Below, one piece after another: positions 33,458 to 42,576 of a stretch of DNA of 64,000 bases. Position 1 is the first letter of the stretch. Each line of letters opens with the position of its first letter. The stretch covers positions 19,906 through 83,905 of the forward strand of contig CALBGI010000012.1 of the NCBI GenBank assembly GCA_937893675.1. The letters run 5' to 3'. Under the pieces are notes generated by a model. It had not been told where the DNA came from. It did not search any database and was given only the letters and a program-made list of their open reading frames with translations. This DNA is from an uncultured Blautia sp. Lineage in GTDB: Bacteria > Bacillota > Clostridia > Lachnospirales > Lachnospiraceae. The translations under genes were made by a program, and so were the position numbers.

Positions 33458-34630
33458 ATGGAAACGTATGCAATATTCAGGGATCTGGCGATCATACTCA
33501 TATCCGCCAAGCTGTGCGGACTTCTGGCTGCAAAGCTAAAGGCGCCCCAGGTGGTGGGCGAGATCATCGCCGGTCTTCTCATCGGCCCCAGCGTTCTTGG
33601 CCTGGTGCAGCAGACGGAGCTCATCAGCGGTATGGCGGAGATCGGCGTTGTTCTCCTGATGTTTTTCGCAGGCCTCGAAACCAGCCTTCACGATCTGAAA
33701 CGCACCGGCTTCAAAGCTTTTCTCATCGCCTGCGCCGGTGTTTTTGTTCCGCTGGCAGGAGGCTATGTTCTGTATTCCTGCTACTATGGCTTTGCGCCAA
33801 ACGGTTCGCCGGAATTTTATTCGGCAATTTTTACCGGTGTTATCATGACCGCAACCTCTGTGAGCATCTCCGTAGCTTCCCTCCAGGAGCTCGGATACCT
33901 CAAATCAAAAACCGGAACCACGATCATGAGCGCAGCTATCATTGACGATGTCATCGGAATCGTTGTCCTCACCTTTGTGGTGGGTATGAAGGACCCGGCA
34001 TCAAGCCCTTCACGGGTTGTCATAAGTACCCTGCTGTTTTTCGCAGGCGCAGCTATTTTCGGGATCCTTATTTACCGGCTTTTCAAATTCCTCAACAGCA
34101 AATATCCCCACACACGCCGTCTCCCTATTCTCGGCTTTGTCCTGGCCTTCGCCATGGCCTACATCGCAGAAGAATACTTCGGCATTGCGGATATTACCGG
34201 AGCCTATGTGGCCGGCATCATTCTGTGCAGCATCCAGGATTCCGAGTATATTGCAAGAAAGGTGGACATCAGCTCCTACATGCTGTTTGCTCCGGTGTTC
34301 TTCTGCAGTATCGGACTGAAAACCTCCATTGATCAGATGTCCGCGTCGCTCCTTCTGTTCTGCATCCTGTTTGTAGCTGTCGCGCTTGTCACCAAAGTCA
34401 TCGGGTGCGGTCTTATGTCCAGGATCCTTCATTTCAACAATATCGATTCTCTGAAAATCGGCGTTGGCATGATGACCAGAGGCGAGGTGGCGCTGATCGT
34501 TGCGCAGAAGGGACTTTCTGTGGGAATGATCGAATCCAAGTATTTTACGGCGGTGATCCTTCTCATTATGGTCTCCTCCATCATCACTCCCATTTTCCTG
34601 AAGCTTCTCTACACCAGAAAAACGGCTTAG
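33458..34630 (+). CDS. CPA2 family cation/proton antiporter (KefB/NapA-like)
   Basis: 390 residues from the ATG at 33458 (METYAIFRDLAIILISAKL), placed by AAAGGAGAGGG. About 12-13 membrane helices. The helix with TATSVSISVASLQELG and the IDDVIGIVVL segment carrying the Asp pair are the ion-binding core of CPA2 Na+(K+)/H+ antiporters. There is no C-terminal TrkA-N domain, unlike KefB/C. It ends in TAG, one of several genuine TAG stops in this window. Confidence 0.9.
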   Translation: METYAIFRDLAIILISAKLCGLLAAKLKAPQVVGEIIAGLLIGPSVLGLVQQTELISGMAEIGVVLLMFFAGLETSLHDLKRTGFKAFLIACAGVFVPLAGGYVLYSCYYGFAPNGSPEFYSAIFTGVIMTATSVSISVASLQELGYLKSKTGTTIMSAAIIDDVIGIVVLTFVVGMKDPASSPSRVVISTLLFFAGAAIFGILIYRLFKFLNSKYPHTRRLPILGFVLAFAMAYIAEEYFGIADITGAYVAGIILCSIQDSEYIARKVDISSYMLFAPVFFCSIGLKTSIDQMSASLLLFCILFVAVALVTKVIGCGLMSRILHFNNIDSLKIGVGMMTRGEVALIVAQKGLSVGMIESKYFTAVILLIMVSSIITPIFLKLLYTRKTA

Positions 34631-34688
34631 AAGATTGTGCGGGCGCATCTTGCGTCCGCTTCTTCTTTCTGGTACAATAACGATTACG

Positions 34689-34724
34689 GGACGGATTGAG
34701 AGCACGAAGTGCGAAGCAGTCCGC
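34689..34724. repeat. Degenerate palindromic repeat
   Basis: GGAC ... GCAC-GAA-GTGC-GAAGCA-GTCC forms a small nested hairpin. Its GAAGTGCGAAGC core resembles the loops of the two larger hairpins at 38855-38901 and 39018-39060. Confidence 0.4.
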
Positions 34725-34774
34725 ACACCCCCAAATAATCTATCCAAATAAAAAAGAAACGAGGACAACACCCT

Positions 34775-35134
34775 ATGAGTGAAGAATTAAAGAACGGCTG
34801 CAGCCCCAGCGACTGCGCTTCCTGCAGCGGCTGCGGCGATTCTATTCCCCGCAATATTACCCTGACACTGGATGACGACACGGAGGTAGAATGCGCCATT
34901 CTTACCGTATTTCCTGTAGAGGACAAGGAATACATCGCCCTCCTTCCCTTGGACGAAAACGGCCAGAACCAGAGCGGAGAGGTTTTCCTGTACGCATTTT
35001 CCCGCACAGCAACCGGAGACCCCATGCTGGCCAACATTGAAGACGACGTAGAATATCAGACAGCCGCAGAGGCCTTTGATCTGGTTCTGGAAAATGCCCG
35101 CGCCGCAGAGGAAGCCGGCGAATCCCTGGATTGA
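34775..35134 (+). CDS. DUF1292 family protein
   Basis: 119 residues. The core ITLTLDDDTEVECAILTVFPVEDKEYIALLPLDE is the DUF1292 (YrzB-like) beta-strand pattern. The N-terminus adds a Cys cluster, CSPSDCASCSGCGD, that could bind a metal. This is a common small cytoplasmic protein in Firmicutes, with function unknown to me. The upstream 144-bp gap holds a degenerate palindromic repeat near 34689-34724. Confidence 0.85.
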   Translation: MSEELKNGCSPSDCASCSGCGDSIPRNITLTLDDDTEVECAILTVFPVEDKEYIALLPLDENGQNQSGEVFLYAFSRTATGDPMLANIEDDVEYQTAAEAFDLVLENARAAEEAGESLD

Positions 35135-35137
35135 TCC

Positions 35138-35192
35138 GCAAAACAAAAAAAGAAGCACAGGCAATGTTGCCCGGCTTCTTTTTTTGTTTTGC
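35138..35192. terminator. Bidirectional terminator between the DUF1292 gene and dut
   Basis: Perfect 19-bp arms (35138-35156 and 35174-35192) with long A and T tracts, between two convergent genes. Confidence 0.9.
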
Positions 35193-35194
35193 CT

Positions 35195-35710
35195 TTATTT
35201 CCCGGTGGTGCTTCCAAAACCGCCGTTGCGCACTGCGGTCGCGTCGTCATCCACCGTGATTCCATATTCCACGAAAATCCCCTGCATAAAGCCGGTGTCT
35301 GCCGGAATCACAAGAGTTTTGCCTTCGTTTGTGTCATTTGTCACCTTGGCAAAAATATGTCCCTCATTATCCGAATAAAAATAATCGCTGTCAATGATTC
35401 CCACGGTATTGTTCAGCTGGAGACGGTACTTAAACCCAAGCCCGCTTCTGGGATAACATTTCAGCACCCAGTCCGCTTCCATTTCCACGCGGATCCCTGT
35501 GGGAATCTTTATTGTCTCTCCGGGCGCAAGCGTAAACTCTTCCGGTGCAAAAAAATCATACCCCGCGCTTCCCGCAGTCGCCCTCTTCGGAAGACGGATG
35601 CCGTCATATATCACGTCTGCAGCCTCTCTTGTCACACCTTCAAAGGTGTCCGCCCAGTCTGCCGCAAAACGCTCCCTGCTTACTTTGTGAAACTTCGCAA
35701 TTCTCTTCAT
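35195..35710 (-). CDS. dut: dUTP diphosphatase (trimeric type)
   Basis: 171 residues from the ATG at 35708-35710 (MKRIAKFHKVS), behind GAGGAA. It hydrolyses dUTP to dUMP and PPi. Motifs: AGSAGYDFFAPE (1), PRSGLGFK (2), NNTVGIIDSDY (3) and the C-terminal NGGFGSTTGK (5). An N-terminal extension of about 35 residues is longer than in E. coli Dut. It directly follows nrdG, forming a nucleotide-metabolism pair. Confidence 0.95.
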   Translation of the reverse strand: MKRIAKFHKVSRERFAADWADTFEGVTREAADVIYDGIRLPKRATAGSAGYDFFAPEEFTLAPGETIKIPTGIRVEMEADWVLKCYPRSGLGFKYRLQLNNTVGIIDSDYFYSDNEGHIFAKVTNDTNEGKTLVIPADTGFMQGIFVEYGITVDDDATAVRNGGFGSTTGK

Positions 35711-35720
35711 GTCCCATTCC

Positions 35721-36212
35721 TCAGCTTTCATGCAGTATCACACGGCCTTCCCGCAGACTTGCAGGAACATCGATGACTCTCTGGTTGCTGGAACCGCACC
35801 ATTTCAGGAGAAGCTCCTTTTTTGCAATCTCAAATTCACCGTCCACACAGACATCCAGGTAGCGGATGATCTCCAGCATCTGGATATCTTCCCACAAAGA
35901 ACCGGTATAGAGCCAGATTGTCTTGTTGGGATATTTTTCTTTGATCTCCTTTGCAAGGGCTGTCACTTCCTCCACATTGGCCGGATGCAGCGGATCTCCG
36001 CCGGAGAAGGTAATTCCGCTGATATAGGATTTTTCAAGCTCCGCAAAAATCTCAGCGCGCTCCGCCTCCGTAAAAGGCAGCCCGCCGTTGGGGTCCCAGG
36101 TAATGGGATTCTGGCACTCCCTGCAGCCGTGGGAGCATCCAGCCACCCACAGGACTACACGGAGTCCATCCCCGTTCAACATATCGTCTTTTGTTATATT
36201 ATGATATCTCAT
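35721..36212 (-). CDS. nrdG: Anaerobic ribonucleotide reductase activating protein
   Basis: 163 residues from the ATG at 36210-36212 (MRYHNITKDDMLNGDG), two bases after the pnp stop. It is a radical-SAM activase: CSHGCRECQNP holds the CxxxCxxC iron-sulfur ligands and GITFSGGDP binds SAM. It installs the glycyl radical on NrdD. No nrdD is found in the window, so the partner is encoded elsewhere. Confidence 0.94.
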   Translation of the reverse strand: MRYHNITKDDMLNGDGLRVVLWVAGCSHGCRECQNPITWDPNGGLPFTEAERAEIFAELEKSYISGITFSGGDPLHPANVEEVTALAKEIKEKYPNKTIWLYTGSLWEDIQMLEIIRYLDVCVDGEFEIAKKELLLKWCGSSNQRVIDVPASLREGRVILHES

Positions 36213-36214
36213 AT

Positions 36215-38308
36215 TTATGCTTCTTCCGGAACATCCTTCATGCTGAAGCTGATTCTGCCCATCTTGTCCTTGCCAAGGCAAACTACCTTTACTTTATCGC
36301 CAAGAGTCAGAACATCCTCCACACGATTGATTCTCTCTTTACAAATCTTGGAAATGTGGACCATTCCCTCTTTTCCAGGTGCAAACTCAATAAATGCGCC
36401 GAATTCCTTGATGCTGACAACTTTGCCGGTAAAAATCTGGCCTTCTTCAAAGTCTGTTGCAATGATTTCCACCATTCTCTTTGCCTCATCCATAGACTTC
36501 TGATCCACGCCGCAGATAGAAACAGCACCCTCGTCTGTAATGTCGATCTTGACACCGGTGCGCTCAATAATGGTGTTGATGGTCTTGCCTCTCTGTCCTA
36601 CCACATCGCCGATCTTCTGGGGATCGATCTGGATCTGGATGATCTTCGGTGCATATTTTCCAACAGAGGCACGGGGTCTGTCGATACATTTCTCCATAAC
36701 CTCTGTAAGGATATACTCTCTCGCCTCTTTTGTGCGGCGGATCGCTTCCTCCACGATCGGTCTGGTAAGTCCGTGGATCTTGATATCCATCTGGATCGCA
36801 GTGATTCCATCATGCGTTCCTGCAACCTTGAAGTCCATATCTCCGAAGAAGTCCTCCAGACCCTGAATGTCTGTCAGGACAATGTAATCCTCATCTGTCT
36901 CGCCTGTCACCAGACCGCAGGAGATGCCTGCAACCGGTTTTTTGATGGGAACGCCGGCAGCCATGAGGGACATTGTGGATGCGCAGATACTTGCCTGGGA
37001 AGTAGAGCCGTTGGACTCAAAGGTCTCGGAAACCGTACGGATCGCATAGGGGAATTCTTCTTCTGAAGGAAGTACCGGCACAAGCGCACGTTCTGCCAGC
37101 GCACCATGACCGATCTCACGGCGTCCCGGTCCTCTGGAAGGCTTTGTCTCACCCACAGAATAGGACGGGAAGTTATAGTGGTGCATATATCTCTTGGTGG
37201 TCTCGAACTCATCCAGTCCGTCCAGTCTCTGTGCCTCAGCCAGCGGCGCAAGCGTAGTGATGGTGCAGATCTGTGTCTGTCCGCGGGTAAACATAGCCGA
37301 ACCGTGTACGCGGGGAATAATATCCGTCTCCGCAGCCAGCGGACGGATCTGTGTGATCTGACGGCCGTCCGGACGCTTGTGATCTTTGAGGATCATTTTG
37401 CGGACTGTTTTTTTCTGATACTGGTATACTGCCTCTCCCAGAACAGACAGCCATTCCTCGTTTTCAGCAAACGCCTCTTTGAGCTTCTCGGTGATCTGAC
37501 GGATGTTTTCCTCTCTCACCTGCTTGTCGTCCGTGAATACAGCAACCTCCATCTCTGCCGGCGGCACAATTTCTTTGATCGCCGCAAACAGCTCTTCCGG
37601 AACCGCGCAGGAAGCATAGGAATGCTTCGGTTTGCCGCAGTCGGCAACAATGCCGTCAATAAAACGGATAATCTCCTGGTTGATATCATGCGCCTTGTAG
37701 ATCGCCTCAATCATCTTGTCCTCAGGAATCTCGTTTGCACCTGCCTCGATCATGATCACTTTTTCTCTTGTGGAAGAAACGGTAAGCTGAAGGTCAGAAA
37801 TGGATTTCTGCTCCAGGGAAGGATTGATGACAAATTCTCCGTCGATCATACCCACCTGTGTGGTTGCACAGGGACCGTCAAAAGGAATGTCAGAAATGCA
37901 GGTAGCGATTGCGGAACCAAGCATTGCCGGAATCTCCGGATTGCACTCCGGATCCACAGAGAGAACCAGGTTCACCAATGTCACATCGTTGCGGTAATCC
38001 TTCGGGAAAAGGGGACGCATGGGTCTGTCAATGACACGGGAAATCAGGGTTGCGTGCTCGCTTGCCTTTCCCTCACGTTTGTTGAATCCGCCGGGGATCT
38101 TGCCCACTGCGTACATTTTTTCTTCGTAATCAACACTTAAAGGGAAGAAATCAATTCCCTCTCTGGGTTCTTTGGAAGCTGTGGCGGTGGACAGTACGGT
38201 GGTATCGCCGTAGTGCATCAGGGCAGCGCCGTTGGCCTGCTTGGCAACACGTCCAATATCAACGGTCAGAGTTCTTCCCGCCAATTCCATGGAATAACTT
38301 TTGTACAT
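36215..38308 (-). CDS. pnp: Polyribonucleotide nucleotidyltransferase (PNPase)
   Basis: 697 residues: two RNase PH domains, then KH (about 560-615; KIGDVVGQRGKTINTI) and S1 (about 625-692; GQIFTGKVVSIKEFGAFIEFAPGKEG). It is a phosphate-dependent 3' to 5' exoribonuclease. It lies downstream of rpsO, as in most bacteria, with a hairpin between them (38385-38406). Confidence 0.97.
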   Translation of the reverse strand: MYKSYSMELAGRTLTVDIGRVAKQANGAALMHYGDTTVLSTATASKEPREGIDFFPLSVDYEEKMYAVGKIPGGFNKREGKASEHATLISRVIDRPMRPLFPKDYRNDVTLVNLVLSVDPECNPEIPAMLGSAIATCISDIPFDGPCATTQVGMIDGEFVINPSLEQKSISDLQLTVSSTREKVIMIEAGANEIPEDKMIEAIYKAHDINQEIIRFIDGIVADCGKPKHSYASCAVPEELFAAIKEIVPPAEMEVAVFTDDKQVREENIRQITEKLKEAFAENEEWLSVLGEAVYQYQKKTVRKMILKDHKRPDGRQITQIRPLAAETDIIPRVHGSAMFTRGQTQICTITTLAPLAEAQRLDGLDEFETTKRYMHHYNFPSYSVGETKPSRGPGRREIGHGALAERALVPVLPSEEEFPYAIRTVSETFESNGSTSQASICASTMSLMAAGVPIKKPVAGISCGLVTGETDEDYIVLTDIQGLEDFFGDMDFKVAGTHDGITAIQMDIKIHGLTRPIVEEAIRRTKEAREYILTEVMEKCIDRPRASVGKYAPKIIQIQIDPQKIGDVVGQRGKTINTIIERTGVKIDITDEGAVSICGVDQKSMDEAKRMVEIIATDFEEGQIFTGKVVSIKEFGAFIEFAPGKEGMVHISKICKERINRVEDVLTLGDKVKVVCLGKDKMGRISFSMKDVPEEA

Positions 38309-38384
38309 GTTTTGTTCTCCTTTTACATCTGTTTCAACAATAAAATAGAATCCCTTGATTTTAATTTCCTGTTACATGAAAATC

Positions 38385-38406
38385 GGGGCGGATGGAAATC
38401 CGCCCC
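38385..38406 (-). promoter_or_regulatory. rpsO-pnp intergenic hairpin
   Basis: GGGGCGGA-N6-TCCGCCCC, a perfect 8-bp stem with only a weak T tract. It could partly terminate rpsO transcripts or be a processing site ahead of pnp. Confidence 0.6.
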
Positions 38407-38419
38407 TTCCGCAAACCAA

Positions 38420-38686
38420 TTATTTTCTTAAGCCTAATTTTTCAATCAGTGTACGGTATCTTTCGATGTCAGTTTTCTTCAGGTAAGCAAGAAGTCCACG
38501 TCTCTGACCAACCATTTTCAGCAGACCGCGTCTGGAATGATGGTCTTTGTGATGTGTCTTCAGATGCTCGGTAAGCTCCTGGATTCTTGCGGTAAGAACT
38601 GCAATCTGTACTTCCGGTGAACCAGTATCACCTTCGCATCTTGCATACTCTTTCATAATTGCTGTCTTTTTTTCTTTAGAAATCAT
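38420..38686 (-). CDS. rpsO: 30S ribosomal protein S15
   Basis: 88 residues, the standard length, with the S15 signature DTGSPEVQIAVLTARIQELTEHLK and HSRRGLLKMVGQRRGLLAYL. It binds 16S rRNA helices 20-22. It is preceded by a 90-nt structured leader and its own promoter, consistent with autoregulation. Confidence 0.98.
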   Translation of the reverse strand: MISKEKKTAIMKEYARCEGDTGSPEVQIAVLTARIQELTEHLKTHHKDHHSRRGLLKMVGQRRGLLAYLKKTDIERYRTLIEKLGLRK

Positions 38687-38809
38687 TTGGTGTTTCCTCC
38701 TTAAATTTGTCTAATCGCCGCTTATTAAGAGATGGTCGGAGACTCCTGTCTCTGAATAAGGGCTTAAATTCACCTTGAATAGTATAGCATAAAGCATTCC
38801 CGCTGTAAA
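38687..38809 (-). promoter_or_regulatory. rpsO promoter and structured leader
   Basis: TTTACA (38804-38809), a 17-bp spacer and TATACT (38781-38786). The leader folds as an outer CTTATT/AATAAG pair enclosing GAGAC-AGGA-GTCTC, followed by AAGGAGG. This resembles an S15 autoregulatory leader; the class cannot be assigned by eye. Confidence 0.6.
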
Positions 38810-38854
38810 CAACTTTTTCTTTTTAAAAGATATTTATAAAAATGAAAGAAAAAC

Positions 38855-38901
38855 GTGAGGGGGACCATCTCGGAGTTGCGAAGCCCGAAGGTCCCCCTCA
38901 C
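38855..38901. repeat. Large hairpin, palindromic repeat copy 1
   Basis: Perfect 12-bp arms GTGAGGGGGACC / GGTCCCCCTCAC around a loop holding CGGAGTTGCGAAGCC. It lies in the 400-bp gap between rpsO and the phosphate transporter gene. The same gap also holds a competing pair near 38914-38967, where GTGCCCC can pair with GGGCAC or GGGGGTAC. Confidence 0.65.
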
Positions 38902-39017
38902 ACTCCCCCTTTTGGGCACCGCTTAAAAACAAAAGAATAAGTGCCCCGAGGGTGGCAGGGGGTACTTAAAAATAAGCAAACAAATTTCCGGGGTTTTAGC
39001 GGCGGCCAACAGGGGAG

Positions 39018-39060
39018 CGCGAGGGGAGTGCGGCCTTCGCAACTTCGAGCTCTCCCCTCG
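39018..39060. repeat. Large hairpin, palindromic repeat copy 2
   Basis: Perfect 10-bp arms GCGAGGGGAG / CTCCCCTCGC. On the minus strand its loop reads CGAAGTTGCGAAGGCC, matching the loop of the hairpin at 38855-38901, so the two copies are inverted relative to each other. No T tract follows on either strand. Confidence 0.65.
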
Positions 39061-39086
39061 CAAATAATTTATAAGAAATGTTCCGG

Positions 39087-40748
39087 TCAGTGTCCCATAG
39101 CCTGCGCCCGCTGCTCTTTCTGCTGTTCCACCGGATCCTCGTCCAAAAGAGAAAACGCAATGTTGGTGGCATGGTCGGAAACTCTCTCAAGTCCTGAGAT
39201 AATATCCGAAAACATCATGCCCGCACTGGCCGTACATACTCCCTGGGTCAGACGCTGCACATGGGATTCCTGGAGCGCACGCTCCATCTCGTCCACACTG
39301 TCCTCAAGCTCCAGGATTTCCTGCATATGTTCCTGATTGTTTGTAGAAAACATGTCCAACGCATAGGTGGTGATTTTGATGACCCGATCCAACATTTCGC
39401 TGAGCTCTCTCTTCGCCTGGTCGCTGAAGTTCACCTGCCGCTCTATGCGGGATTTTGCCGCATCTGCAATATTCTCCGCATGGTCGCCGATGCGCTCAAT
39501 ATCATTTACCACATGAAACAGACTTCCGATGCTTCTGGCGTCATCTGCCGGAAGCCTGGTCTGATTGATCTTCACCAGATAGTTGGTGATCTCATGATTC
39601 AGATAATCAATGCTTTTTTCTGTCTCGTACACTTTCGCGATTTCTTTTTCCTCCAGGGTAATGAGACAGTTCATGGCCCGTTCCAGATTCGTGATCGCCA
39701 GCTGTCCCATGCGTTCCATCTCTCTGGTCGCATCAAAAACTGCTGTAGTGGGAGAAAACACGGATTTTTCTCCAATAAACTGGAGCTGGCAGCCGTCTTC
39801 TTTTTTCTCCTCCGTTTTCACAAAGAAGCCTGTGAGCTTTACGATCTGCTTGGTAAACGGCACAAGAAGAATTACTTCCGTCAGCTTGATGAGCGTATGC
39901 GCGTTTGCCACCTGACGTCCCGGATTACCGCCGGAGATTGCCCCGATAAACGCGGTGATGGGCTCCAGTGCAACGGTAAGCATCAGATAAATGACAGCGG
40001 TTCCGATAATGTTAAAGAACAAATGGATCAGCGCCGCACGTTTCGCAACCGGCTTTGCGCTCAGCGCTGCCAGAAGCGCGGATACACAGGAGCCGATATT
40101 GCAGCCCATGATAATGAAAAAGCAGATCCGGATATCCAGAAGCCCCTGATTGGCCAGAAGGAGTACAATACCCACGGTGGCAGAAGAGCTCTGAAGCACG
40201 GTTGTCACAGCAATTCCGACCAGCAGCGCCAGGAAATGGCTCGTCAAAGATCCCATGATTTCCACAACCTCAGGAGATTCCTTCAAGACCGACATGGATG
40301 AGCTCATGGTAGACAGCCCCATAAAAAGAATACCGAATCCAAGAACCACCTCCCCGATCCGCTGCACCTTTACCTTTTTGGAGAACATCAGCATCACTAC
40401 GCCAATCATGATAAAGGCCGGCGCAAGAGCAGAAAGGTTAAAGGAAATCAGCTGTGAGGTCACAGTGGTACCTATGTTTGCACCCATGATCACGCCGGCA
40501 GCCTGATACAGGTTCATAAGACCCGAATTCACAAAGCTTACCACCATAACCGTGGAGGCACTGGACGACTGGATAATTGCCGTAAAAAATGTTCCAACCA
40601 GGATTCCGCGGATCGGCGTCTTGGTAAAAAACTCAAGAACGCTGCGCATCTTTGCCCCGGCTGCTTTTTCCAGGCCATCGCTCATCTGCTTCATACCAAA
40701 CAGAAAGAGACCCAGCCCTCCCATTAAACCAAGGATAATTTCTATCAT
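39087..40748 (-). CDS. Na/Pi cotransporter family protein with PhoU-like domain
   Basis: 553 residues. Residues 1-310 carry about eight to nine membrane helices with the duplicated NptA/PNaS motifs GTFFTAIIQSSSASTVMVVSF and TTVLQSSSATVGIVLL (QSSSA twice). Residues about 340-545 are a helical PhoU-like domain. It should import phosphate with Na+. It starts 28 bp after ribF, at the tail of the nusA-infB operon. Confidence 0.94.
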   Translation of the reverse strand: MIEIILGLMGGLGLFLFGMKQMSDGLEKAAGAKMRSVLEFFTKTPIRGILVGTFFTAIIQSSSASTVMVVSFVNSGLMNLYQAAGVIMGANIGTTVTSQLISFNLSALAPAFIMIGVVMLMFSKKVKVQRIGEVVLGFGILFMGLSTMSSSMSVLKESPEVVEIMGSLTSHFLALLVGIAVTTVLQSSSATVGIVLLLANQGLLDIRICFFIIMGCNIGSCVSALLAALSAKPVAKRAALIHLFFNIIGTAVIYLMLTVALEPITAFIGAISGGNPGRQVANAHTLIKLTEVILLVPFTKQIVKLTGFFVKTEEKKEDGCQLQFIGEKSVFSPTTAVFDATREMERMGQLAITNLERAMNCLITLEEKEIAKVYETEKSIDYLNHEITNYLVKINQTRLPADDARSIGSLFHVVNDIERIGDHAENIADAAKSRIERQVNFSDQAKRELSEMLDRVIKITTYALDMFSTNNQEHMQEILELEDSVDEMERALQESHVQRLTQGVCTASAGMMFSDIISGLERVSDHATNIAFSLLDEDPVEQQKEQRAQAMGH

Positions 40749-40776
40749 TCTCTGTTATCTCCCTTGTATTTCGTTG

Positions 40777-41682
40777 TTATTTGTCCACGGTGTTCCTTTC
40801 AAAATAGGCGCGCCCCTCCTGCACATCCGAAAAAAGCTGCGTGCGCAGAGCTTCCATAGACGGAAACTTCTTTTCCGGACGAAGAAAGCGCAAAAACTCT
40901 ACTCGGCAGAATTCTCCGTAGAGATCCTCGCTGCAGTCAAACAGGTAGCTTTCCACCCCCAGAAATTTTTCGCCTACCGTAGGCTTGTACCCGATATTGG
41001 TAATCCCTCTGTAGCTTCTCCCTTCAAAATGAGAAACCGTCACATACACGCCGTTTGGCGGCATCAGCTTTTCCTCGGGAGGAATCAGATTTGTGGTGGG
41101 AAGAAGGTGCTTATGCCCAAGCCCTCTTCCATGCTGCACCACGCCTTCCACAACAAAATATTCCCCCGCCAGGTCTCTGTATTTTGAGAGGTTCCCAAGC
41201 CTCAGCGCTTCCCTCATATAGGTGCTGCTGATTTTTCGGCGCCCGTCCATTTCTCTGGAAAGAATTTCTACTTCAAAGCCGTATTTCTGTCCAAGTTCCA
41301 GGAGAAGGCCGGGATCCCCCCGACGCTCGTAGCCAAAGCGAAAATCTTCGCCCACTGCCACATAGGCGGCGTCCAGATCTCCGGCCAGGATCTCCTGCAC
41401 AAACCGCTCTGCCTTCATGTGCCGGATGCGCTCATTCAAGGGGCATTCCAGAACCACATCCACACCCAGCTTTCCAAGAAGACGCAGCCGCTCCTCCTGA
41501 GAAAGCAGCGAGGTGTTCTTTGCGGTAAAAGCAACCAGGACAGCCTGACGCCCCGCCTGTTTCTGCGCTGTGATCTTTTCCACCAGCTTTCGATGTCCCC
41601 GATGAAGCCCGTCAAATTTTCCCAGAGTGACCGCGCTGTTATGCAGTCTGGGAAAATCCTGTTCAATTTTCAGATATTCCAT
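40777..41682 (-). CDS. ribF: Bifunctional riboflavin kinase/FMN adenylyltransferase
   Basis: 301 residues. The N-terminal nucleotidyltransferase has VTLGKFDGLHRGHRKLV (HxGH) and the ISSTYMREAL segment; the C-terminal riboflavin kinase starts near GRGLGHKHLLPTTNL. It makes FMN and FAD from riboflavin. It sits directly after truB, the common Firmicute arrangement. There is no FMN riboswitch next to it. Confidence 0.96.
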   Translation of the reverse strand: MEYLKIEQDFPRLHNSAVTLGKFDGLHRGHRKLVEKITAQKQAGRQAVLVAFTAKNTSLLSQEERLRLLGKLGVDVVLECPLNERIRHMKAERFVQEILAGDLDAAYVAVGEDFRFGYERRGDPGLLLELGQKYGFEVEILSREMDGRRKISSTYMREALRLGNLSKYRDLAGEYFVVEGVVQHGRGLGHKHLLPTTNLIPPEEKLMPPNGVYVTVSHFEGRSYRGITNIGYKPTVGEKFLGVESYLFDCSEDLYGEFCRVEFLRFLRPEKKFPSMEALRTQLFSDVQEGRAYFERNTVDK

Positions 41683-41690
41683 GCTGCCTC

Positions 41691-42572
41691 CTAGAACATT
41701 TTCACGGGACAGTACATCCCTCTTCTTTCCTCAAAACGGTACAGCCCTACCAGCTCCCCTGTGTCCCTGCACATGCGGACAGGACCATTTTTCTCTTCTC
41801 CCTCTACGAGAGCGGGTGCCAGAGGATTGCCGTTTAAAAGAAGGCGCGTCCCCTCCTGCGAAGTGCAAAGCGCCGGGTAGTCTGAAAGCACCTGTGATAT
41901 GGAAAGCACCTTCTGTTCAATGGTCCCGTCCTTCACGAAGCTTTCCACCTCTGCCAGAGTATAGCTGTCTGCCAGGGTGAATTTCCCGCTCGCGGTGCGC
42001 ATAAGCGCTTCCATCGCGCCGCCGCACCCCAGCTTCTGTCCAATGTCATGGCACAGCGTGCGGATATAGGTCCCTTTGCTGCAGGTGACAGAAAGTGTCA
42101 CCAGAGGAAGGTTCACGGACTCCACATGGATCTCATAAAATTCTACCGGCCTTGGTTCACGCTTCACCACCTTGCCCTCGCGAGCCAGCTCATAGAGCTT
42201 CTTTCCGTTGACTTTGAGTGCGGAATACATGGGAGGCACCTGAAGCTGGCGTCCCAGAAAGCCCTGGCAGACCGCCCGCACTTCTTTTTCCGTGACAGAA
42301 ACCTGTTTCTCCGAGAGGATCCTTCCCGTCATATCCTGGGTATCGGTCTCCGTCCCAAGGCGGAGCACTGCCCGGTAGGTTTTTTTCTTTTCTGTGAGAA
42401 GCTCTACCAGACGGGTACCCTTGCCCAGAGCCACAGGAAGAACTCCCTGCGCCTGGGGGTCCAGCGTTCCGGTGTGGCCGATTTTCTTCATGTGAAGAAT
42501 GCCCCGGAGCTTCGCCACCACATCATGAGAGGTATAATCCTTTTCTTTATTTATGATAAGAATTCCGTCCAT
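41691..42572 (-). CDS. truB: tRNA pseudouridine(55) synthase
   Basis: 293 residues. GILIINKEKDYTSHDVV and the catalytic GTLDPQAQGVLPVALGKGTRL (Asp) are diagnostic. It makes pseudouridine 55 in the T loop of tRNAs. The stop codon is TAG, and it lies between nrnA and ribF in one operon. Confidence 0.97.
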   Translation of the reverse strand: MDGILIINKEKDYTSHDVVAKLRGILHMKKIGHTGTLDPQAQGVLPVALGKGTRLVELLTEKKKTYRAVLRLGTETDTQDMTGRILSEKQVSVTEKEVRAVCQGFLGRQLQVPPMYSALKVNGKKLYELAREGKVVKREPRPVEFYEIHVESVNLPLVTLSVTCSKGTYIRTLCHDIGQKLGCGGAMEALMRTASGKFTLADSYTLAEVESFVKDGTIEQKVLSISQVLSDYPALCTSQEGTRLLLNGNPLAPALVEGEEKNGPVRMCRDTGELVGLYRFEERRGMYCPVKMF

Positions 42573-42576
42573 AATC

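Noticed and set aside
40749..41700. FMN riboswitch near ribF
   Set aside because: ribF is eight bases from truB, with no room for an aptamer.
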